A DNA stretch of 61,105 bases from positions 1 to 61,105 of the forward strand of contig JARGPD010000007.1 of assembly GCA_029212845.1 (NCBI GenBank). Direction: 5' to 3'. Positions 53,353 through 61,105 of the stretch are shown here, piece after piece (position 1 is the first letter of the stretch; every line of letters starts with the position of its first letter). A program made the position numbers and the translations under genes. This DNA is from Planctomycetota bacterium. GTDB taxonomy: Bacteria > Planctomycetota > UBA1135 > GCA-002686595. Below the pieces are notes generated by a model, which saw nothing but the letters and a program-made list of their open reading frames with translations, was not told where the DNA came from and searched no databases.

Positions 53353-56300
53353 CTAGGTGCGCGGCCCGAAGGCCTGGCGCAGGAGGTGCTCCTGCTCCGC
53401 CTGGTGGCGTCGGTAGGAGCCGGTGGCGGGGCTCGAGGACTCGGCCCGGCCGACGTAGCGCAGGGGGTGGTCCTGGTCGAGGAAGCGCTGCAGCACGAAG
53501 CTCCAGGCGCCCATGTTGCGCGGCTCCTCTTGGCACCAGACCCAGTCGGCGTGGCCGGCGGCCTCGAACAGCTCGGCCAGGGCGAAGACCGGGAGCGGGT
53601 ACAGCTGCTCGATCGAGACGATCAGGAAGTCCTCGGGGTTCTCCTGGGTCGCGCGGGCGTCGAGCAGCTCGTGGCGTAGCTTGCCGGTGCACAAGATGAC
53701 CCGCGAGGCCTTGGTCGCGCTGCCGTCGACGATCACCTCGCGGAAGCCGCCGGTCGCCAGCTCCTCGACGGGACTCGCGGCGCGCTTGTCGCGCAGCATC
53801 GACTTGGGAGTGAACACGATCAGCGGCCGCGCCTCCCCCGCCGGGATGGTCCCCTGGCGACGCAGGAGGTGGAAGTACTGGCCGGCGGTGCTGACGTTGC
53901 AGACCGTCATGTTGCCGGCCGAGCAGAGACTCAGCAGCCGCTCGGGGCGCGCGCTCGAGTGCTCCGGGCCCTGGCCGTCGAAGCCGTGGGGTAGCAGCAG
54001 CGTCAGGCCCGCCTTCTGGCGCCACTTGGCCTCGCCCGAGGTGATGAACTGGTCGATCTGGATCTGGGCGCCGTTGATGAAGTCGCCGAACTGGGCCTCC
54101 CAGATCACGAAGGCGCCCGGGCGCGCGAGGGCGTAGCCGTACTCGAAGCCGAGCACCGCCTCCTCGCTGAGGGCCGAGTCATAGACCTCGAAGCTGCCGC
54201 CGTGCTCGGCGGCGAGGGAGGCCAGCGGGATGTGGTCGACCTCGGTCTCCTGGTGGCGGATCACCGCGTGGCGGTGGCTGAAGGTGCCCCGGCCCGAGTC
54301 CTGGCCCGAGAGGCGCAGGGAGATGCCCTCACGCACCAGGCTGGCGAAGGCCAAGGCCTCGGCGCAGCCCCAGTCCAGGTCCAGCTCGCCGCGCACCATG
54401 CGCTCGCGGCGCCGCAGCTGGCGCAGCAGGTTCGGGTGGGTGACGTGGCCCTCGGGCATCGAGTTCAGCTGGTCGATCAGCTGCACCAGGTCGTCCACCT
54501 CCACGGCGGTCTCGGGCGACGGGCCGGCGGCGAAGTCGGCCTCGTCATCGAGGCGCAGGTCGACGATCTCGGGCAGCGGCAGGTCCTCGTCCTTGGGCTC
54601 GCCCTCGCGCCGGGCGCGGAAGGCGCTCAGGGCCTCCGAGAGCTCGGCGTTGGCCTCGGTGAAGATCGCCTCGGACTCCTCCTCCGTCAGCGCGCCCCGG
54701 CGCAGGAGCAGCTGCTTGTAGTTCTCGGAGACGGTCGGGTGGTCGCGGATGTGCGAGTAGAGCACCGGCTGGGTGTAGGCCGGCTCGTCGCCCTCGTTGT
54801 GGCCCCAGCGGCGGTAGCAGACCATGTCGATCACCACATCGCCGCCGAACTCCTTCTGGTAGTCGACCGCCACCTGCACGGAGCGCACGACCGCCTCGGG
54901 GTTGTCGCCATTGGCGTGCAGGATCGGTGCCTGGACGGCCTTGGCCACGTCGGTGCAGTAGTAGGTCGAGCGCGTGTCCTTGGGGCTGGCCGTGAAGCCG
55001 ATCTGGTTGTTGACCACCAGGTGCACGGTGCCGCCGTTGGTGTAGCCCTCGAGCTGCGAGATGTTGAGCGTCTCGGCCACGACGCCCTGGCCGGCGAAGG
55101 CCGCATCGCCGTGGATCAGGACCGCGAGCACCTTGCTGCGCTCGACGTCCTCGAGCTCGTCCTGGTAGGCGCGCGTCATGCCGCACACGACCGGGTCGAC
55201 GGCCTCGAGGTGGCTCGGGTTGGCCGACAGGGTCACCTCGACCTCGAAGCCGTCCGGGGTGACGTACTTCCCGCGCTGTCCCAGGTGATACTTCACATCG
55301 CCGGTGCCCTCCTGGGACAGGGGCAGCAGCACGCCCTCGAACTCTGAGAAGATCTGCTCGAGGCTCTTGCCCATGATGTTCGCCAGCACGTTCAGCCGGC
55401 CGCGGTGGGCCATGCCGATCACGACGCGCTGCACGCCACCCTCGGCGGCCCGGTCGATCAGCGCCGCGAGGGCCGGGATCATCGTGTCGCCGCCCTCGAG
55501 GCTGAAGCGCTTGTTGCCCACGTAGGTCGCGTGCAGGAAGCGCTCGAAGTTCTCGGCGCGGCTCAGCTGGCTGAGGATGCGCAGGCGGTCGCTGTGGTCG
55601 ATCGTCGTCTCTTGGCCAGGATCCTCGATTCGCTGGCGCACCCACAGCTTGCGGTTGCGGTTGACGATGTGCATGTACTCGACCGTCCAGCGGCGGCAGT
55701 AGGCCCGACGCAGCTTGGTCAAGATCTGGCGCAGGGTGATCGTCGGCTCCTCGCTCAGATCGCCCGACGAGTAGGAGCGGTCCAGGTCCCACACGGTGAA
55801 GCCGTAGGTGGCCGGGTCGAGGGACGGGATCGGGTCGGGCTTGTAGCCGAGCGGATCCAGGTCGGCCAGGCGGCACCCCCGGGAGCGGTAGGCGTTGACC
55901 AGCTGCCAGATCAAGGAGCGCTGGTCGAGCTTCTCGCGCAGGGGATCGAGGCTGGCGGGCTTGTCGTCGGCCGGGCGCGCGGGAGACCACGGCACGCGCA
56001 GGTCCCGGAAGATGTCGTCGTAGAAGTTGTCCGCTCCCGAGAGCAGCTCCTCGACCCGGCGCAGGAAGAGACCGGACTCGGCCCCCTGGATCACGCGGTG
56101 GTCGTAGGTCGAGGTGATCGTCATCACCGGGCCGATCGCGTTGGCCGCACGCACCGACGGCGACATGCCACGCACCTCGGCGGGCACGCCGATGCTGCCC
56201 ACGGCCAGGATCATGCCCTGGCCCTTCATCAGCCGCGGCACGCTCATGGTCGTGCCGAAGCCGCCCGGGTTCGTCAGGGTGACGGTCACGTCCGAGTAGT

Positions 56301-56958
56301 CGTCCGAGGTCAGCTTGCCATCCCGGCCGCGCGCGACCACGTCCTCGTAGGCGGCGTGGAAGCCGCTGAAGCTGTGCTGGTCGGCAGCCGCGATCTTGGG
56401 CACGACCAGCATGCGGCCCGAGCCCTTGGGTCCGGGCACGTCGATCGCGATGCCGAAGTTGACGACCTTGGAGATGCGCCGGTGTGGCTGGTCGTTGCGC
56501 TCCACGAAGGAGCCGCGCAGCCGCGACTCCTCGGCGAGGGCGCGGATCATCGCGTAGGCGATGAGGTGGGTGTAGCTGGCCTTGCCGAGCGCCCGCACCG
56601 CCATGTGCTCGTTGATCAGGCGGCGGTTCTCGTCGAGCAGCTTGACCGGCACGATGCGCACGCTGGTCGCCGTCGGCAGCTCGAGGCTGGCGGTCATGTT
56701 GCCCACGATCAGGCGGCTGACGCCGGTCAGGCGCTCGTAGTCCGCGTCCTCATCGACCGCGTCCTCGCTCTCTTGCGTTGCCGCCTTGGTCGCGGACTCC
56801 TGCGCGGCGGCGGCCTTGGCGGCGCCCTCCGGGTCGGCGCGCTCGAAGATGCGCGCCCAGCTGCTCTCCACCGAGGAGGGGTCCAGAAGCCAGGTCTCGT
56901 GCAGTGCCTGCACGTAGCCCGCGTTCACGCCGTATTCGCTCTCGAAGTCAATGCCCAT
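53353..56958 (-). CDS. odhA: Fused E2-E1 2-oxoglutarate dehydrogenase (OdhA/Kgd type)
   Basis: 1201 residues from ATG 56958 (a TTG at 56973 adds five). Residues 1-40 are the 2-oxoglutarate dehydrogenase N-terminal helix (YVQALHETWLLDPSSVESSW); about 75-310 an E2-type succinyltransferase core (TLTNPGGFGTTMSVPRL, TSTYDHRVIQGAESG); about 330-1200 the thiamine diphosphate E1 part (AHRGRLNVLANIMGKS, GDAAFAGQG...VVNNQIGFTA). This E2-E1 order without a lipoyl domain is that of actinobacterial OdhA/Kgd, which borrows lipoyl groups from another E2. It converts 2-oxoglutarate to succinyl-CoA in the TCA cycle. No separate sucB or lpd lies nearby. Confidence 0.92.
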   Translation of the reverse strand: MGIDFESEYGVNAGYVQALHETWLLDPSSVESSWARIFERADPEGAAKAAAAQESATKAATQESEDAVDEDADYERLTGVSRLIVGNMTASLELPTATSVRIVPVKLLDENRRLINEHMAVRALGKASYTHLIAYAMIRALAEESRLRGSFVERNDQPHRRISKVVNFGIAIDVPGPKGSGRMLVVPKIAAADQHSFSGFHAAYEDVVARGRDGKLTSDDYSDVTVTLTNPGGFGTTMSVPRLMKGQGMILAVGSIGVPAEVRGMSPSVRAANAIGPVMTITSTYDHRVIQGAESGLFLRRVEELLSGADNFYDDIFRDLRVPWSPARPADDKPASLDPLREKLDQRSLIWQLVNAYRSRGCRLADLDPLGYKPDPIPSLDPATYGFTVWDLDRSYSSGDLSEEPTITLRQILTKLRRAYCRRWTVEYMHIVNRNRKLWVRQRIEDPGQETTIDHSDRLRILSQLSRAENFERFLHATYVGNKRFSLEGGDTMIPALAALIDRAAEGGVQRVVIGMAHRGRLNVLANIMGKSLEQIFSEFEGVLLPLSQEGTGDVKYHLGQRGKYVTPDGFEVEVTLSANPSHLEAVDPVVCGMTRAYQDELEDVERSKVLAVLIHGDAAFAGQGVVAETLNISQLEGYTNGGTVHLVVNNQIGFTASPKDTRSTYYCTDVAKAVQAPILHANGDNPEAVVRSVQVAVDYQKEFGGDVVIDMVCYRRWGHNEGDEPAYTQPVLYSHIRDHPTVSENYKQLLLRRGALTEEESEAIFTEANAELSEALSAFRARREGEPKDEDLPLPEIVDLRLDDEADFAAGPSPETAVEVDDLVQLIDQLNSMPEGHVTHPNLLRQLRRRERMVRGELDLDWGCAEALAFASLVREGISLRLSGQDSGRGTFSHRHAVIRHQETEVDHIPLASLAAEHGGSFEVYDSALSEEAVLGFEYGYALARPGAFVIWEAQFGDFINGAQIQIDQFITSGEAKWRQKAGLTLLLPHGFDGQGPEHSSARPERLLSLCSAGNMTVCNVSTAGQYFHLLRRQGTIPAGEARPLIVFTPKSMLRDKRAASPVEELATGGFREVIVDGSATKASRVILCTGKLRHELLDARATQENPEDFLIVSIEQLYPLPVFALAELFEAAGHADWVWCQEEPRNMGAWSFVLQRFLDQDHPLRYVGRAESSSPATGSYRRHQAEQEHLLRQAFGPRT

Positions 56959-57052
56959 GGATGGATTGTCCAAAGGCCAAAGGGCCGAGTAAACGACCGA
57001 CCCCGACTTCGCTCCACTCGGCAGAAAGAACCCCGCCGGCCCGTCCCTGGGA

Positions 57053-57997
57053 TCAGAAGATCGCCCCGGGCCCGAAGCTCAGGCGGAAGCCCACGAACGG
57101 CGTGTCCTCGACCTGGAAGGCGTCCACCTTGGTGCCCTCGTCCAAGAGCGTCAGCTGGCGCCCGGCCTTGCCCGCGTAGAGCTCGAGGCAGAGGTCCGGC
57201 TCGGGCTGCCAGATCATGCCGGCGCGCAGGGAGGTCTCCTCGTCGACGACCACGCCGTCGCCGCCCGCCTCCGAGCCCAGTCGGAACTGGCGCTCGTCCC
57301 GGTCGACGCTCACGAAGAAGCGCGTCTCGAGGTCGTGGTTGTAGTCCAGGCCGTAGCCCCCCGCCACGCGCCCGAGGTGCAGGTCCTCGCGCACGCGCCA
57401 GTCGACCAGGGCCAGGGGCGTCAGGCGCAGGTCGTCGTCGAGGCGCTCCTGGGCGTCGAACGAGAGCTCGAGGCCCAGGTCCTCCCCGACCTGCAGCTCG
57501 AAACCCGCGGTCGCGCCGAAGGCCGGTTCCCCAAGGGCTCCAGCGCCGTCGACGCGCGCCTCTGCCCCGGCCTCGGCCCGGGCCGAGGCGTACCAGGTCA
57601 GGCTCTCGGACCGCCGGTCGTACCAGGCCGCCTGGAGCCGGTAGTGGTCCGCTTCGGCCAGGGGCTGCTGGATGCCGCCCAGGTTCCAGTTCGGGTTGTA
57701 GGTCTGGCGCGAGTGGTCGAGGTCGAGCCCCAGGACCCCCTTGCCGGAGTATTCGCGCTGCAGGCCGAGCCCGAGCCCGTAGCGGTCCACGGACACGGAG
57801 CCGGGGCGTCCCTCGATGGCCGCGTTCGAGTAGCTGACACCCTCGGCGCCGGCAAAGCTCCACCACTCGCCGTCCACGGGCGCAGCCCAGGACTCGAAGT
57901 CCGCGCTGGAGCAGCCGCGCAGCTCGTCAAGGAAGAGGTCCTGGGCGCCGGCGACCGGCGCCATGAGCAGCGTCAACAGGTGCAGGGAGTGCTTCAA
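57053..57997 (-). CDS. Outer-membrane beta-barrel protein
   Basis: 314 residues from a TTG at 57997 that overlaps the M28 gene stop as TTGA. The start gives leader LKHSLHLLTLLMAPVAGAQ with a fair cleavage site. The rest alternates polar and hydrophobic residues in about a dozen strands (YGLGLGLQREYSG, HYRLQAAWYD, LRAGMIWQPEPDLCLELYAG) and ends with phenylalanine (SFGPGAIF), the C-terminal signal recognised by the outer-membrane assembly machine. Family unknown to me; resembles the small barrels annotated DUF6268 in planctomycetes. It may be the outer-membrane partner of the secreted peptidase next door. Confidence 0.72.
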   Translation of the reverse strand: MKHSLHLLTLLMAPVAGAQDLFLDELRGCSSADFESWAAPVDGEWWSFAGAEGVSYSNAAIEGRPGSVSVDRYGLGLGLQREYSGKGVLGLDLDHSRQTYNPNWNLGGIQQPLAEADHYRLQAAWYDRRSESLTWYASARAEAGAEARVDGAGALGEPAFGATAGFELQVGEDLGLELSFDAQERLDDDLRLTPLALVDWRVREDLHLGRVAGGYGLDYNHDLETRFFVSVDRDERQFRLGSEAGGDGVVVDEETSLRAGMIWQPEPDLCLELYAGKAGRQLTLLDEGTKVDAFQVEDTPFVGFRLSFGPGAIF

Positions 57998-59766
57998 TCG
58001 GCGACCGGCTCCTCGGGCGCCTCGGAGGCCTTGGGCTTCGGCCGGCGCCGGGGCGTGGCCTCGTCCATCGGGATCCGCAGGCACTCCGAGCGCAGCCAGC
58101 CGACCGCGCCGCGGGTCCAGGACTCCCAGGCGGCGACCACGTGCTCGCGGTCGCCCTCGGCCTCGGCATGGGCCACGCGCAGGGCGCGCTCGAGCTCGGC
58201 CGAGCGGACGTAGCGGTCGAGGTCCTGGGGCTGGGGGTCGGCCACCGCCAGCATGGTCGCGAGGATGGCGACCTGGGTGCGCTCGAGCTCCATGCCATCG
58301 ACCATGTCCATCCGGTCGAGGCTGGTGTGGTACGAGAAGTCGGTGAAGTGCCAGATCAAGACGGCCGGGATGCCGCGCTTGATGAACACGTCGTGGTCGC
58401 TGCCGCCTTCCCACGGGTGGTCGGCGCTCTCCCAACCGCCAGCATGCAGGCCGACATCGATCATCGCACAGCGCGCGATCACGGCCAGGCCGCTGGGGTT
58501 GACCATCGAGCGGTCGACCTGGCCCGCGCCCCAGGGCGTGTGCTCGTCGGGGAAGATCGGGTAGAGAGCGCCGGGGTCGGGCATGCGCTCGAGCAGGGCC
58601 CGGGCACCGGTCTCCGACGGCGAGTTGCCGACCATGTCCGAGCTGACTCCAGCGACGGGCGTGCGCTCGGTGTCCTCGATCCAGACGCGCGTCTGCTCGA
58701 ACTCGTCGCCCCAGATGAAGACCAGGGTGCGGTCGGGCCAGTCGATCAGCTCCGAGCGCAAGAGCTTGGCGGTCGCGATCGCGCCCTCGACCTGGCCGCC
58801 GACGCCCGAGGCGTTGTCGCCGGCGCCGGGCTCTTGGATGTGCGCGGCGCTGACCACGCACTCGTCGGGGCGCTCGCCCCCGCGGATGGCGGCGACCAAG
58901 GTGCGCATCGGGCGCTGCTCGAAGACCACGTCGGCCTGGAACTCCAGCACCACCTGGGGGTCGGCCAGGACCGCGGCGGAGATCCGCGCATAGGCATTGG
59001 CAGAGATCTGGGCGACGGGCAGCTCCGAGGGCTCGGGCAGGCGCAGGTAGCGCACGGCGTCCAGGTGGCGGTCGGCCCCCGAGGGGTCGACGTTGTACTC
59101 GGGGAGGTAGGCCGAGATCACCGCCGCCGCGCCGCGGGACATGGCCCGCGAGTAGACCTGGCCCAGGCGCGCGCTGGTCACGAAGACGTCGCCCTCCTGG
59201 ATCTCGTCCAGGCTCAAGCACACGCGCCCGACGACATCACAGGACGGGGCGCCGAGGGGCAGGATCGTGCGGTCGGGCTCCGTGCCGTCCGAGAAGGCGT
59301 ACAGCACCTCCGGGTCGGAGCCGAGGTGATGCAGGGCCATCGAGCCCGAGCGCGGCGTCCAGCTGGGGCCCTTCATCTCGGTCACGATCTCGCGCAGCTC
59401 GAAGCGCTCGTCCTCGCCACCGAAGCCGGCTGCCTCGAGGCGCGCGCGCACGTGGTCGAGCACGGCCAGGTAGCCGTCGTTAGCCGGTGCCCGGTAGAAC
59501 TGGTCGGTGAAGGCCACCGTCTGCATCGCGCGGTCCGCGTCGAAGGCCTGCATCAAGCTACTGACAAAGCGCGCTGGCCCGCTCGCGTCCAAGGCCACCG
59601 GGGGCCCCTGGTGCCAGCTCAGGTCCACGCCTTCGGATTCGGCCAGGCCGCTGGCGAGGACCTCGTCCACGTCGACGCCGCGGCTGCGACAGGAGCTCGA
59701 GAGGAGGCTCGCCGCCAAGGCGGAGAGCACCAGGAAGCCACGCAAGGAACCGTTCCGAAGGATCAT
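57994..59766 (-). CDS. Secreted M28-family zinc aminopeptidase lipoprotein
   Basis: 590 residues with signal MILRNGSLRGFLVLSALAASLLSSSC, probably lipid-anchored at C26. A PA-type insert (about 170-290, DVFVTSARLGQVYSRAM) precedes the metallopeptidase core. Zinc site residues: SAAHIQEPGAGDNASG, WGDEFEQTRVW, DMVGNSPSETG, and the final His in GSDHDVFIKRGIPAVL. M28 enzymes remove N-terminal residues from peptides, or in related groups process modified amino acids. The C-terminal 40 residues are charged and low-complexity. Six bases separate it from mtnP, and it overlaps the beta-barrel gene by four. Confidence 0.88.
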   Translation of the reverse strand: MILRNGSLRGFLVLSALAASLLSSSCRSRGVDVDEVLASGLAESEGVDLSWHQGPPVALDASGPARFVSSLMQAFDADRAMQTVAFTDQFYRAPANDGYLAVLDHVRARLEAAGFGGEDERFELREIVTEMKGPSWTPRSGSMALHHLGSDPEVLYAFSDGTEPDRTILPLGAPSCDVVGRVCLSLDEIQEGDVFVTSARLGQVYSRAMSRGAAAVISAYLPEYNVDPSGADRHLDAVRYLRLPEPSELPVAQISANAYARISAAVLADPQVVLEFQADVVFEQRPMRTLVAAIRGGERPDECVVSAAHIQEPGAGDNASGVGGQVEGAIATAKLLRSELIDWPDRTLVFIWGDEFEQTRVWIEDTERTPVAGVSSDMVGNSPSETGARALLERMPDPGALYPIFPDEHTPWGAGQVDRSMVNPSGLAVIARCAMIDVGLHAGGWESADHPWEGGSDHDVFIKRGIPAVLIWHFTDFSYHTSLDRMDMVDGMELERTQVAILATMLAVADPQPQDLDRYVRSAELERALRVAHAEAEGDREHVVAAWESWTRGAVGWLRSECLRIPMDEATPRRRPKPKASEAPEEPVAD

Positions 59767-59772
59767 GTCAGC

Positions 59773-60648
59773 TCAACCGTTCACGTACTTGTCGATCAGG
59801 AGGCCGAGCCGCTGCCGGGCCTCAGCGGGAATACGGTCATGGGAGGTCATGATCGCGAACTTCAGCGCTTCTCCACAGCCACAGCCCGCTTCGGCCTGGG
59901 CCTTCAGACGAGGCACGGCGGCCTTGATCAAGCCGCGCGCGTTGCCCACGTTCTTGTGCATCACCTCGACGACGGCCTCGACGGTCACGTCGTCGTGGCC
60001 CTCGTGCCAGCAGTCGTAGTCGGTGGCCATCGCGACCGTCGCGTAGCAGATCTCCGCCTCACGGGCGAGGCGCGCCTCCTGCAGGTTGGTCATGCCGATC
60101 ACGTCGACGCCCCAACCACGGTAGATCTTCGACTCGGCGCGGGTCGAGAACTGCGGGCCCTCCATGTTCACGTAGGTGCCCCCGTCATGGATCTTCACGC
60201 CGGTCTCGGCGCCGGCCGCCAAGAGGTCGCCGCGCAGGGAGCCGCAAACCGGGTCCGCGAACATCACGTGAGCCACGCAGCCCTCTTCGAAGAAGGTGTC
60301 GACGCGGTGGCGCGTGCGGTCGAAGAACTGGTCGATGACCACGAACTCGCCCGGCACGATGTCCTCGCGCATCGACCCCACGGCCGAGACCGACAGGATC
60401 CGGCTGACGCCCAGACGCTTCATGCCCCAGATGTTCGCACGGAAGTTGATCTCGCTCGGGCTGACCCGGTGGCCCCGGCCGTGGCGCGGCAGGAAGACCA
60501 TCTTGACGCCGTCGAGCACGCCGGTGATGAAGCTGTCGGAGGGCTCGCCGAAGGGGGTCGACAGGGCGACCTCTTCGACGTTGGTCAGACCATCGATCTC
60601 GTAGAGGCCCGAACCTCCGATCACACCGACGACGAGTTCTTGGGACAT
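59773..60648 (-). CDS. mtnP: S-methyl-5'-thioadenosine phosphorylase
   Basis: 291 residues. Splits methylthioadenosine, the by-product of polyamine and related synthesis, into adenine and methylthioribose 1-phosphate for methionine salvage. Diagnostic segments: VIGGSGLYEIDG, TPFGEPSD, LPRHGRGH, VNMEGPQFSTRAES and MATDYDCWHEG, the last distinguishing MTAP from purine nucleoside phosphorylase. First gene of a three-gene unit mtnP, M28 peptidase, beta-barrel. The pairing with a secreted peptidase is unexpected for a salvage enzyme. No other methionine-salvage genes are in the window. Confidence 0.95.
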   Translation of the reverse strand: MSQELVVGVIGGSGLYEIDGLTNVEEVALSTPFGEPSDSFITGVLDGVKMVFLPRHGRGHRVSPSEINFRANIWGMKRLGVSRILSVSAVGSMREDIVPGEFVVIDQFFDRTRHRVDTFFEEGCVAHVMFADPVCGSLRGDLLAAGAETGVKIHDGGTYVNMEGPQFSTRAESKIYRGWGVDVIGMTNLQEARLAREAEICYATVAMATDYDCWHEGHDDVTVEAVVEVMHKNVGNARGLIKAAVPRLKAQAEAGCGCGEALKFAIMTSHDRIPAEARQRLGLLIDKYVNG

Positions 60649-60810
60649 GGAGCTGCTGGCCGGTCACGCCGGCATGAGGGGGATGAGGGAGGGGGAGGGC
60701 CCACCCACCAAGGTGAGCGGGCTCCCAGCCTACCACCCCCCCACCGGGCATCAACCAACCAGCGGCACAGGACCCCGCCTTCGGGCCAGCGGGGGTCCCG
60801 GGAGACGCAC

Positions 60811-60844
60811 AAGGGCCCCGATGACCGTGGTCACCGGGGCCCTT
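60811..60844 (-). terminator. 16-bp hairpin after the glycine-rich gene
   Basis: Left arm AAGGGCCCCGATGACC pairs with GGTCACCGGGGCCCTT with one mismatch and a 2-base loop, 29 bases after the stop of the glycine-rich gene. No U tract. Same GGGCCCCG core as the hairpin at 43254-43298. Confidence 0.7.
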
Positions 60845-60872
60845 GATCAGGAGCCGAGCTCGAGGTCAGGCG

Positions 60873-61105
60873 TCAGGAGTCACTGCCCTCGGACTTGTCC
60901 TTCTTCTCCCACTTGAAGTCGCCCTTGGGCTTGGGATCGCCGGAGCGCTCGCCACGGTTGTCCCGCTCGCGCGAGAAACCGCCGCGATCGTCGTTGCCGT
61001 CCCGGTAGCCGCCGCCTTGGCCGCCGCGGTATCCACCGCCGCCACCTTGCGGCCGTCCGCCGCGATCGCCACCACCTTGGTAGCCACCGCCGCCTCCGCC
61101 GCCGC
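60873..61105 (-). CDS. Glycine-rich C-terminal end of a probable RNA-binding protein (partial)
   Basis: The last 77 or so residues before a TGA at 60873-60875; the rest lies beyond the window. The visible part is built of GGGGG-Y, GGGDRGGR, GGYRDGNDDRGG units followed by a charged tail NRGERSGDPKPKGDFKWEK and DKSEGSDS. Gly/Arg/Tyr-rich tails of this sort follow an RRM domain in small glycine-rich RNA-binding proteins and some DEAD-box helicases. The first is more likely for a short tail, but the domain that would decide is outside the sequence. Confidence 0.65.
   Translation of the reverse strand, partial: GGGGGGGYQGGGDRGGRPQGGGGGYRGGQGGGYRDGNDDRGGFSRERDNRGERSGDPKPKGDFKWEKKDKSEGSDS

Noticed and set aside
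56984-57030. A 7-bp stem (GCCGAGT and ACTCGGC) upstream of odhA as a riboswitch or attenuator
   Set aside because: Loop of about 25 bases and no further conserved pairing; chance occurrence is likely at this base composition.

Overview
The window is about 61 kb of very GC-rich, densely coded bacterial DNA with no rRNA, tRNA, CRISPR array or transposase that I can see. The best guess is an uncultured, Planctomycetota-like bacterium. The grounds are three EutN/CcmL-type microcompartment vertex genes next to a class II aldolase, a PilM-PilN fusion feeding a pseudopilin operon, many secreted repeat-rich proteins of unknown function, and a scarcity of Shine-Dalgarno motifs before start codons. This placement is inference from gene content. 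The left edge (48 straight C's, then GC-only sequence) looks like a contig-end artefact and is followed by a 166-bp tandem duplication that reaches into scpB.

Layout. (1) 0.4-6.9 kb, minus strand: scpB, then a complete phosphate uptake system read pstS-phoU-pstC-pstA-pstB1-pstB2, with a putative Pho box in front of pstS and a hairpin after it. PhoU is fused to a low-molecular-weight phosphatase fold that lacks its catalytic residues. The two PstB ATPases carry complementary defects that leave one canonical ATP site per heterodimer. (2) 7.0-25.3 kb, minus strand: one tightly coupled 11-gene operon for a type II secretion-like pseudopilus. It encodes an FHA membrane protein, a PilM-PilN fusion (GspL equivalent), GspM, a TPR/jelly-roll protein, pseudopilins G, H, K, J and I, a zinc-ribbon secreted protein and a parvulin-like lipoprotein. 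GspH, the 1714-residue GspK and the TPR protein carry lectin-like sandwich domains, and GspK and GspJ share a repeated module. (3) 25.5-31.7 kb: radC, a 44-residue membrane peptide, a gluzincin-type peptidase, a YkgJ-type cysteine-cluster protein, a Ser/Thr kinase and a SurA-like chaperone. (4) 31.8-33.5 kb: three microcompartment pentamer genes plus a fuculose-phosphate-type aldolase.

(5) 33.8-43.3 kb, plus strand: a small lipoprotein, a membrane rhodanese, a YejM/PbgA-like membrane hydrolase with an apparently complete active site, then a yejABE-type peptide importer with two separate ATPases, the last lacking a stop codon. (6) 43.3-48.6 kb: a putative porin, glucose-6-phosphate isomerase, a YugP-type zinc peptidase, and a MerR-family regulator with four C-terminal cysteines next to a cysteine desulfurase. 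(7) 48.7-53.3 kb: an unknown 182-residue protein and two membrane-anchored proteins built of carboxypeptidase-regulatory-like repeats. (8) 53.4-61.1 kb, minus strand: a fused E2-E1 2-oxoglutarate dehydrogenase, a beta-barrel protein, an M28 peptidase, methylthioadenosine phosphorylase, and the glycine-rich end of a probable RNA-binding protein cut by the window edge.

Together the genes describe a cell with an outer membrane that invests in nutrient capture (phosphate, peptides, deoxysugars) and in a surface secretion or adhesion apparatus with carbohydrate-binding-like tips. The most promising undescribed biology is the asymmetric Pst transporter with its fused PhoU, and the pseudopilus operon with its giant multi-domain GspK.
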